From: JAHDNZ01 sp036721855
GTDB taxonomy: Bacteria > Bacillota > DTU065
Direction of reading: 5' to 3'
Length of the DNA: 5,101 nucleotides
Assembly (NCBI GenBank): GCA_036721855.1
Contig: DAIMKF010000064.1
Coordinates: forward strand, 1 to 5,101
The position numbers and the translations under genes were made by a program. Positions 1 through 4,420 of the stretch are shown here, in pieces (the first letter of the stretch is position 1; each line of letters starts with the position of its first letter). The notes under the pieces are model-generated. The model was not told where the DNA came from. It saw nothing but the letters and a program-made list of their open reading frames with translations, and made no database searches.

Positions 1-174
1 ATACCCGAATTTAAAGGACTTCTCTCTTATTTACACAAGATATTTTACACTATCTTTTGGGGAATAGCCTATTGTGGTAAAACAAATGCCTTGGTGCTTT
101 TATTTTATGATCCTAAATACAAACTACTATCGTTAAGCCTAGTACAACCTCGAAATTTATTTTATCCCTCTTAG
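1..174 (+). CDS. Possible C-terminal end of an unrecognised gene, cut by the window edge
   Basis: Frame 1 is open from base 1 through 57 codons to a TAG at 172-174. The encoded tail contains a hydrophobic stretch (around IFYTIFWGIAY and ALVLLFY) and ends in QPRNLFYPS. I do not recognise a family. In favour: stop-free frames of this length are not common in such AT-rich sequence, and the stop leaves a compact 77-nt gap before feoA that would hold its control region. Against: only about 9 of 57 codons begin with G, low for a real gene, there is no visible start, and the feoA promoter could lie inside it. It may be non-coding DNA. Confidence 0.3.
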   Translation: MPEFKGLLSYLHKIFYTIFWGIAYCGKTNALVLLFYDPKYKLLSLSLVQPRNLFYPS

Positions 175-188
175 TTAACTCCTTAACC
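173..188. repeat. GTTAAC/CTTAAC half-site pair upstream of feoA
   Basis: GTTAAC (174-179) is followed 8 bp later by CTTAAC (182-187), one base from a second copy. The same hexamer occurs twice more at 218-223 and 228-233, and GTTAAG occurs at 132-137. The cluster lies in the gap before feoA, where an operator is expected. This may be a degenerate second copy of the site at 216-235, but AT-rich DNA produces TTAA-containing words easily. Confidence 0.3.
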
Positions 189-215
189 GTAAAATGCATA
201 CCTTAAAGAAAGAAT

Positions 216-235
216 AAGTTAACCACGGTTAACTT
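216..235. promoter_or_regulatory. 20-bp inverted repeat just upstream of the feoA SD, candidate operator
   Basis: AAGTTAACCACGGTTAACTT has two perfect 9-bp arms around a 2-bp centre. It ends 2 nt before the SD of feoA, so a protein bound here would block transcription start or early elongation of the feo operon. It does not resemble the classical Fur box (TGATAAT-type). It contains the AACC/GGTT elements of DtxR/IdeR boxes, but in the everted order. The binding protein is unknown. In RNA the arms could only pair with a widened loop, placing a stem against the SD. Confidence 0.5.
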
Positions 236-237
236 TT

Positions 238-244
238 AGGAGGG
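238..244 (+). promoter_or_regulatory. Strong ribosome binding site that fixes the TTG start of feoA
   Basis: AGGAGGG lies 7 nt before TTG at 252-254. No in-frame ATG occurs before codon 27, inside the conserved domain, so this SD decides the TTG start. Confidence 0.85.
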
Positions 245-251
245 AATCCAT

Positions 252-512
252 TTGGAAGCATACTATGCATTAAATCAATTCCCCTTAAATGCTTGGGGGC
301 AAATTGTCTATATCAAAGAATCTACTAAGATGCGTCGTCGCCTTTGGGACTTGGGATTTACCAACGGTGCAATTATTAAGGCCCTTTATGTCAGTCCTTC
401 CGGAAACCCAAAAGCCTACCTTATTCGTGGCAGTGTTATAGCCTTAAGAAACGAAGATGCTGGTGCGATAGTAATATCGCCAAAAGAGAAAGGAAGTACT
501 TCATGGGATTGA
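252..512 (+). CDS. feoA: FeoA, small SH3-like partner of the FeoB ferrous iron transporter
   Basis: The product is 86 residues, close to the usual 75-90 for FeoA, and is predicted cytosolic. It has the family pattern: an N-terminal LNQFPLNAWGQIVYI stretch (7-21), the MRRRLWDLGF block (27-36, matching the common 'RRRLLDLGF' motif), GAIIKALYVSPSGNP (39-53) and the closing ALRNEDAGAIVI strand (64-75). FeoA folds as a single SH3-like barrel and is thought to bind FeoB and affect its activity; it is not a channel itself. Translation starts at TTG behind a strong AGGAGGG. The stop codon at 510-512 lies 10 nt inside feoB, indicating one transcript and coupled translation. The inverted repeat just upstream suggests metal- or redox-dependent control, but the regulator is not shown by sequence. 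Confidence 0.95.
   Translation: MEAYYALNQFPLNAWGQIVYIKESTKMRRRLWDLGFTNGAIIKALYVSPSGNPKAYLIRGSVIALRNEDAGAIVISPKEKGSTSWD
489..496 (+). promoter_or_regulatory. Ribosome binding site of feoB, inside feoA
   Basis: AAAGGAAG within the last codons of feoA stands 9 nt (counted from the GG) before the feoB ATG at 503. It supports this start, which adds about 28 residues before the G domain compared with FeoB proteins that begin directly at the P-loop strand. Confidence 0.7.
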
Positions 513-2626
513 CAGCTAAATCCACAGGTAAATCACTATTAACTCTAGAGGCGGATTTAAAAGCTCTCCAAGAAACAGCCCTTGTGGTAGCTCTTGCCGG
601 CAACCCCAACACCGGTAAAAGTACTGTTTTTAACAGTTTAACAGGTCTTAAACAGCACACTGGGAACTGGCCTGGCAAAACTGTAGGCCTTTCGGTGGGA
701 AAGTATGTTTTTCAAGAGCATGAATTTTCGCTCATCGATCTGCCGGGAACATATTCCTTGTTTTCTGACTCGGTAGAGGAAGAGATCGCACGCGATTTTA
801 TTTGCTTCAATAAGCCTGATGTTACTGTAGTAGTTGTAGATGCAACCTGCTTGGAAAGAAATCTCCATCTGGTTTTACAGATTTTAGAAATAACAACTCA
901 AGTTGTTCTTTGTGTGAATTTGTTAGACGAAGCCAAATCTAAGGGCATCGATATTAATCTATCTAAGCTAGCCAAAATTTTGGGTATAAAAGTTGTGGGA
1001 ACCGTCGCTCGCAATGGCATGGGATTAGATACACTAAAAAAGGCCATCCTTCTAACTGCCACAAAAAAGAAAGATGCTTCGGTTGCTAGCACCTTTTCAC
1101 TTTTATATGATACCGATTTAGAGCAAATGATCTCTGAAGGTAGCAAGCTTTTTGCTGCCAATGATCTTGATGACCAATATAAACGCTGGTTAGCTCTGCG
1201 TTTTCTCGATGGTGATTTTTCTTTAGCCAATAAACTTAAACAACTTCAGCTTGCAAACGGCAATACCCACGAATTTCCAGTTTATGAACAGTTTTGCTCT
1301 AACGTTTTAAGTGGAGATATCCGTGAAAATATTGTGCATACCCTTTATAAAACAGCGGAAACAATTGCCATATCAGTAACAACGCATAAAACCAAACCTG
1401 ATTTGCAAGTGAACCTTGATAAGATTATCACCTCAAAAGCATTAGGTATCCCTATTATGCTACTCTTTCTCGGTGTTATTTTCTGGCTCACAATAATTGG
1501 TGCCAATTATCCATCCCAGTTGTTATCTTTTTGTTTTAGTGCTATAGAGGATTATTTGCTTTTTATTTTTAATACCCTACATTCTCCAGCTTGGCTAACC
1601 GGACTCCTGGTTTTAGGTGTTTACCGCACCTTAGCCTGGGTTGTTTCTGTAATGCTTCCCCCCATGGCCATTTTTTTTCCTCTTTTTACTCTGCTTGAAG
1701 ATTGGGGCTTCTTGCCTAGGATTGCCTTTAATCTGGATAATTTTTTCCGTAAGGCAGGTGCTCATGGGAAACAGTCTCTTTCAATGTGTATGGGCTTTGG
1801 CTGTAATGCAGCCGGAGTTGTCGCCTGTAGAATTATCGACTCACCTCGAGAACGCCTTATTGCCATTTTAACCAATAACTTTGTCCCCTGTAACGGTCGT
1901 TTCCCTACTTTAATAACCATGATTACTCTTTTTGTTTCCGGAACTGGGGTAAGAGGTTCTTTGAAAGGCTCCCTGGTAATGGTTAGCTTGGTAGTTAGCG
2001 CCATCTTAATCACACTTGCTACTTCGAAACTGTTATCAATGACTCTATTAAAAGGCCTCCCCTCTTCCTTTGCATTGGAACTGCCCTCTTTTCGTAAACC
2101 ACAAATAGGACGGATCATTATTCGCTCACTTCTTGATCGGACACTCTTTTTACTTTCAAGAGCTGTGATAGTAGCTGCACCAGCCGGCCTGCTAATCTGG
2201 CTATTGGCCAATTTTGGCCTTAATGGCAAAACGTTTTTAGAGATTCTAACGAATTTTTGGGCTCCTCTTGGGAAATTTATTGGTTTAGATGGTGTCATTC
2301 TGGCCGGATTTATTCTTGGTCTACCAGCCAACGAAATTGTTTTACCGATAATTTTCATGGCTTATACTTCCTCTGGTAGTTTAATTGAATTGGAAAGCTT
2401 AACTGCCACTAAAACTCTTTTATTAAATAACAATTGGACTCTTTTAACCGCACTTTGTACCATATTATTCTCTCTTAACCATTTCCCCTGTGCTACCACA
2501 TTACTAACAATAAAAAAAGAAACTCATAGCTGGTATTGGAGTGCTCTAGCCTTTTTGATTCCCACTGCTTTAGGAATATTTATCTGTAGCATCGTAGCTT
2601 TTTGCTATCGGTTTTTTGGGGGTTAA
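503..2626 (+). CDS. feoB: FeoB, GTPase-coupled ferrous iron transporter of the inner membrane
   Basis: This 707-residue protein imports Fe2+ across the cytoplasmic membrane. The N-terminal G domain shows G1 GNPNTGKS (33-40), switch I TGNWPGKT (53-60), G3 DLPGTYS (79-85), G4 NLLD (139-142, usually NMxD) and a G5-like VARNGMG (168-174). A cytosolic helical region follows to about residue 310, then the membrane domain opens with ALGIPIMLLFLGVIFW and GANYPSQLL. Gate motifs are clear: GFGCN (431-435), PCNGRFP (462-468), GLPANEIVLP, and the late HFPCATTLLTIKKE with P662-C663. The cysteines at 434, 463 and 663 lie at conserved FeoB positions linked to iron passage. Length fits clostridial FeoB (E. 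coli FeoB is 773). About 28 residues precede the G domain. It overlaps feoA by 10 nt. No FeoC-like gene follows; the next gene is convergent. Confidence 0.98.
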   Translation: MGLTAKSTGKSLLTLEADLKALQETALVVALAGNPNTGKSTVFNSLTGLKQHTGNWPGKTVGLSVGKYVFQEHEFSLIDLPGTYSLFSDSVEEEIARDFICFNKPDVTVVVVDATCLERNLHLVLQILEITTQVVLCVNLLDEAKSKGIDINLSKLAKILGIKVVGTVARNGMGLDTLKKAILLTATKKKDASVASTFSLLYDTDLEQMISEGSKLFAANDLDDQYKRWLALRFLDGDFSLANKLKQLQLANGNTHEFPVYEQFCSNVLSGDIRENIVHTLYKTAETIAISVTTHKTKPDLQVNLDKIITSKALGIPIMLLFLGVIFWLTIIGANYPSQLLSFCFSAIEDYLLFIFNTLHSPAWLTGLLVLGVYRTLAWVVSVMLPPMAIFFPLFTLLEDWGFLPRIAFNLDNFFRKAGAHGKQSLSMCMGFGCNAAGVVACRIIDSPRERLIAILTNNFVPCNGRFPTLITMITLFVSGTGVRGSLKGSLVMVSLVVSAILITLATSKLLSMTLLKGLPSSFALELPSFRKPQIGRIIIRSLLDRTLFLLSRAVIVAAPAGLLIWLLANFGLNGKTFLEILTNFWAPLGKFIGLDGVILAGFILGLPANEIVLPIIFMAYTSSGSLIELESLTATKTLLLNNNWTLLTALCTILFSLNHFPCATTLLTIKKETHSWYWSALAFLIPTALGIFICSIVAFCYRFFGG

Positions 2627-2638
2627 ACTATGCAAACT

Positions 2639-2657
2639 AAATAAAGCATTTTTATTT
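2639..2657. terminator. Weak AT-only hairpin after feoB
   Basis: AAATAAA (2639-2645) and TTTATTT (2651-2657) form a 7-bp stem with a 5-nt loop, followed by T-rich GTTATTATTG. With no G-C pair it would be a poor intrinsic terminator. It is the only hairpin candidate I see in the 104-nt gap between feoB and the convergent regulator gene. Confidence 0.25.
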
Positions 2658-2730
2658 GTTATTATTGTTGTTGTTACTGATTAAAAATATTGGCCATTCC
2701 ACTACGTAACTATATTTTGAATACCGTAAA

Positions 2731-3192
2731 CTAAAGAATCTCTTGGGTAAAACACTCCCATTCTTTTTGATACCTTAACAAAAAAGCAGTTAGCAGTTCT
2801 AATCTCTTTACCGTATTTTGGCTTAGGTAATGTTCAATCATTTCTGTTTCAATAAAACCGGTGTCATTAGAGCCTAAGATCCAGAAAAATTTTTCAATAG
2901 TTTCATGCCTAGTATAAAGAAATTCCCCAGTTGCTTCACCTAAAGGAGTAAGCTTGATTTGTCCATATGGTTCATAAATAATAAAACCAAGACAAGAAAG
3001 TCTTTGAACATTTTTGGTAACAGATGCTCCACTTATGTTTAACTCAACAGCTAGTTCTGTAGTTCGTAGAGTTTCCTGAGATCTAGTTTTTCGGTAGATC
3101 ATTTCCAAATAATCCTCAAGGCTCGCAGATAATCTTTCCTCTAAATGTCGTAGCTGCTCGAAACATCTAAATGTCCTGAATTTTCTGTTCAT
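2731..3192 (-). CDS. DtxR/MntR-family metal-dependent transcriptional repressor
   Basis: This 153-residue protein (from the chosen start) is a metal-responsive DNA-binding repressor. It opens with LEDYLEMIY, the MntR-type first helix, followed by a winged helix at about 42-77 with recognition helix SGASVTKNVQRL (54-65), and a metal-binding/dimerisation domain. All six B. subtilis MntR metal-ligand positions (D8, E11, H77, E99, E102, H103) align here as D27, E30, H96, E117, E120 and H121. An Asp at the first position is MntR-like, where DtxR/IdeR have Met. There is no C-terminal SH3 domain. It has about 19 more N-terminal residues than B. subtilis MntR (142 aa). The start at 3192 has AAAGG 9 nt upstream; an ATG three codons earlier (3201) abuts that SD and is less likely. 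It is convergent with feoB and has a perfect palindrome over its promoter, suggesting autorepression. Mn2+ versus Fe2+ cannot be settled here. Confidence 0.93.
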   Translation of the reverse strand: MNRKFRTFRCFEQLRHLEERLSASLEDYLEMIYRKTRSQETLRTTELAVELNISGASVTKNVQRLSCLGFIIYEPYGQIKLTPLGEATGEFLYTRHETIEKFFWILGSNDTGFIETEMIEHYLSQNTVKRLELLTAFLLRYQKEWECFTQEIL

Positions 3193-3201
3193 TTTAGTCA
3201 T

Positions 3202-3206
3202 CCTTT
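3202..3206 (-). promoter_or_regulatory. SD of the MntR-like gene, favouring the second ATG
   Basis: On the minus strand AAAGG abuts the first ATG (3201-3199) with no spacer but stands 9 nt from the second ATG (3192-3190). Normal spacing therefore favours the shorter protein beginning MNRKF. Confidence 0.6.
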
Positions 3207-3226
3207 TGTTGTTCTATTTTGAAACT

Positions 3227-3232
3227 ATAATA
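3227..3232 (-). promoter_or_regulatory. Likely -10 element of the MntR-like gene, overlapping the palindrome
   Basis: On the minus strand TATTAT (5 of 6 to TATAAT) sits about 35 nt before the start codon at 3192. A good -35 is not visible; the best 16-bp-spaced candidate, TTTCTC at 3254-3249, is weak. The element shares four bases with the 20-bp palindrome, so an operator there would block RNA polymerase. Confidence 0.4.
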
Positions 3233-3248
3233 GGCATATATGCCTATT
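3229..3248. promoter_or_regulatory. Perfect 20-bp palindrome, probable operator of the MntR-like gene
   Basis: AATAGGCATATATGCCTATT equals its own reverse complement over all 20 bases. It lies in the divergent intergenic region 37 nt before the regulator's start codon and overlaps its likely -10. TAGGC/GCCTA half-sites recall sites bound by DtxR/MntR relatives (TTAGGC..GCCTAA style), though the centre is longer here. The natural reading is autorepression with metal bound. It could also influence the plus-strand gene at 3378, about 130 nt away. Confidence 0.7.
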
Positions 3249-3307
3249 GAGAAATAAAACCGTAACCAAACCCACCTTGCTTAGACCTATGTAATTAGTA
3301 TGTCTGT

Positions 3308-3337
3308 AAACACTCGATTATGTTCTATCAAGTGTTT
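3308..3337. repeat. Hairpin-forming inverted repeat upstream of the exported-protein gene
   Basis: AAACACTCGAT (3308-3318) and ATCAAGTGTTT (3327-3337) are 11-nt arms with one mismatch and an 8-nt loop. On the plus strand the mismatch is C-A; in a minus-strand RNA it becomes G-U and the stem is complete. The following plus-strand sequence is TCTCTCTTT, not a clean T tract, and no T run follows on the minus strand. It could be an operator, a leader stem or a weak terminator. I find no convincing sigma-A promoter for the gene at 3378 in this gap. Confidence 0.3.
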
Positions 3338-3377
3338 CTCTCTTTAATATTGGATATATCTCCGGAAAGAAGGATAG

Positions 3378-3779
3378 ATGATGAAGAATAATTTAATCGT
3401 TGTCATTTTGCTTGTTTTAGCATTGATCTTTGGCTCATCACTTGTTATAACCACCAACAAACCTCAATGGACCTTAAAATTCAAAACTAAGATCTTTGAT
3501 TGGGCTATCTTTATTAGTAGTGATAATTTTATAGAATCTAAGTACTTTGCCGTAGAAAAACCTGGAAATTACCTAATCCATGCCGAAGGAAGTGCACCTA
3601 AAGGTCAAATCACCATCAGTATACTCAATTCATCCGGAAAAGTACTCCAAGAGATAAAAGGATCTCACCTAAAAAAAGAACATAGGCTCTATCTTTCCCC
3701 TGGGAAATATCAAATTATTGTAAGAACGAAAAACTCTAAACACAACAATTATCGCATCTATATAAATAAAGCAAAATAA
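3378..3779 (+). CDS. Small exported or membrane-anchored beta-rich protein, function unknown
   Basis: The 133-residue product has a lysine-containing N terminus (MMKNN) and a hydrophobic segment at about 6-24 (LIVVILLVLALIFG), giving a signal peptide or single membrane anchor with the rest outside. There is no lipobox cysteine. The exterior part is lysine-rich with alternating hydrophobic strands: YFAVEKPGNYLIHAEG (56-71), GQITISILNSSGKVLQEI (76-93), HRLYLSPGKYQIIVRT (102-117) and YRIYI (125-129). The order 'F-V-x-x-x-G-x-Y', a central 'ILNSSGKV' strand and 'L-x-P-G-x-Y-x-I-x-V' resembles pre-peptidase C-terminal (PPC) beta-sandwich domains, but identity is too low to be sure. I know no functional assignment. 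AAGGA lies 3 nt from the first ATG and 6 nt from the second (3381), so the protein may begin at Met2. It is divergent from the metalloregulator and lies upstream of the ferritin-like gene, but probably in a separate transcript. Confidence 0.82.
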   Translation: MMKNNLIVVILLVLALIFGSSLVITTNKPQWTLKFKTKIFDWAIFISSDNFIESKYFAVEKPGNYLIHAEGSAPKGQITISILNSSGKVLQEIKGSHLKKEHRLYLSPGKYQIIVRTKNSKHNNYRIYINKAK

Positions 3780-3810
3780 TTTTTTGCTTATAACTATAAT
3801 CAAATTTAAA

Positions 3811-3847
3811 GCCAAGTTGGCAACTCTTAACCCGTTGCTGACTTGGC
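3811..3847 (+). terminator. 14-bp hairpin after the exported-protein gene, probable terminator
   Basis: GCCAAGTTGGCAAC (3811-3824) pairs with GTTGCTGACTTGGC (3834-3847) around a 9-nt loop. Twelve Watson-Crick pairs plus two G-U pairs (3818-3840, 3819-3839) close the stem in a plus-strand RNA; in a minus-strand RNA these two become A-C mismatches, so the plus strand is favoured. It starts 31 nt after the stop of the 133-residue protein. The sequence after it, ATTTCAAT, is a poor U tract. The right arm also contains the -35 of the next promoter, so it could instead be an operator. Confidence 0.45.
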
Positions 3848-3871
3848 ATTTCAATACAATATGTATATAGT
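3843..3871 (+). promoter_or_regulatory. Sigma-A-type promoter of the ferritin-like gene
   Basis: TTGGCA (3843-3848, 5 of 6 to TTGACA), a 17-bp spacer and TATAGT (3866-3871, 5 of 6 to TATAAT) form a good housekeeping promoter. Transcription would start near 3878, leaving a leader of about 70 nt. The -35 lies in the right arm of the hairpin at 3811-3847. A repeat of GTATATAG (3863-3870 and 3879-3886) covers the -10 and probable start site. Confidence 0.6.
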
Positions 3872-3935
3872 CCTTTAAGTATATAGCATTATTATTTACC
3901 CCTTACATATTATATAGAGATAAAGGTTGAAAAAA

Positions 3936-3943
3936 GGGGGGGG
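3936..3943 (+). promoter_or_regulatory. Unusual RBS of eight G residues before a TTG start
   Basis: Six A residues (3930-3935) run into eight G residues (3936-3943), 5 nt before TTG at 3949. The A/G boundary with its GGGG is the only SD-like sequence at normal distance. A homopolymer here is prone to length change or miscalling, which would alter SD-to-start spacing. Confidence 0.55.
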
Positions 3944-3948
3944 CTCTT

Positions 3949-4392
3949 TTGAATTGTAAACCAGAAAACAGAGATACTCATCGAAGAGATTGTAGTCAGA
4001 TTGAACTGCTAAAAAAAATAGCTGAATATATTGAAGATGAAACCAATGATTCCATCTTTTATTACGAGATGGCTAAGTTAACTCCTATGCCACAAGCACA
4101 AGCTTTATTAGTTAGCTTTGCTCAGGATGAAGCAGATCATGCGGCTAATTTTAAAACTCTTTATCGTCTTATAACTGGTACTAGTCCACCGGAAATTGAA
4201 ATAAAGCAGCCAAAGATAAATTCTTTCGAAGAAGCTGTCCGTCAAAGAATTATAGCAGAGTCAGGAGACTTTCAAAAATATGCTCTAGACTACACCATCT
4301 ACCACGAACCACCAATCTGTGACCTCTTTTATCTAACATCTATAGAAGAAGGGCAACATGCAATGCGTCTTACATTGCTGTTGGAAAATTAA
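3949..4392 (+). CDS. Stand-alone diiron ferritin-like (rubrerythrin-type) protein
   Basis: This 147-residue cytosolic four-helix-bundle protein has the rubrerythrin/ferritin-like diiron pattern twice: E31 with Y38 in helix A and E61-x2-H64 in helix B (QDEADHAANF), then E104 with Y111 in helix C and E134-x2-H137 in helix D (IEEGQHAMRL). Both halves have the same spacing (Glu to Tyr 7, Glu to ExxH 30). There is no rubredoxin domain (no CxxC pairs), unlike full rubrerythrin, so an outside electron donor would be needed for peroxidase activity. Likely roles are peroxide or oxygen detoxification, or iron oxidation; sequence alone does not decide. The N terminus has Cys3 and Cys15 in a charged stretch of unknown meaning. 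The start is TTG behind the G8 tract; no upstream in-frame ATG is visible. The gene has its own promoter and terminator, so it is probably monocistronic. Confidence 0.9.
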   Translation: MNCKPENRDTHRRDCSQIELLKKIAEYIEDETNDSIFYYEMAKLTPMPQAQALLVSFAQDEADHAANFKTLYRLITGTSPPEIEIKQPKINSFEEAVRQRIIAESGDFQKYALDYTIYHEPPICDLFYLTSIEEGQHAMRLTLLLEN

Positions 4393-4393
4393 G

Positions 4394-4420
4394 AAAAAAA
4401 GCCGTATAAACGGCTTTTTT
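4394..4420. terminator. Bidirectional intrinsic terminator between convergent genes
   Basis: A-rich GCCGT (stem from 4395 to 4405) pairs with ACGGC plus six T (4410-4420) around the loop ATAA. The A run on one side and T run on the other make it work in both directions. It begins 2 nt after the ferritin-like stop, and its right T run includes bases 4419-4420 of the opposing gene's TAA codon. Confidence 0.9.

Noticed and set aside
114..195. Possible feoA promoters such as TTGGTG-17-TAAATA (91-119) or TAAAAT at 190-195
   Set aside because: Each has only about half consensus in one or both hexamers or lacks a -35; in such AT-rich DNA these matches are expected by chance.
436..868. Two minus-strand open frames over the feoA/feoB junction
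   Set aside because: They are antisense to the conserved G1-G3 motifs of FeoB and show no family features.
898..1230. A 110-codon minus-strand open frame within feoB
   Set aside because: It is a shadow of the FeoB G domain and helical region; its serine- and arginine-rich translation resembles no protein and it has no SD.
1762..2358. A 198-codon open frame on the minus strand inside feoB
   Set aside because: It lies wholly antisense to the conserved FeoB gate region, its translation is Arg/Lys/Pro-rich without domain features, and FeoB on the plus strand explains the sequence.
2629..2643. ATG followed by three codons and a stop just after feoB, considered as a FeoC remnant
   Set aside because: Four codons cannot be called a gene, and nothing FeoC-like (winged helix, cysteines) follows.
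3226..3231. Plus-strand TATAAT as the -10 for the exported-protein gene
   Set aside because: No -35 is present at 16-18 bp (the position falls in the opposing gene's SD) and the leader would be about 140 nt; the match is largely the complement of the regulator's own -10.
3669..3854. A 61-codon minus-strand open frame after the exported-protein gene
   Set aside because: It overlaps the end of a better-supported gene and its first codons lie in the hairpin at 3811-3847; composition fits AT-rich non-coding DNA.
3880..3885. Second -10-like TATATA upstream of the ferritin-like gene
   Set aside because: No -35 occurs at 17 bp, whereas the site at 3843-3871 has both elements.
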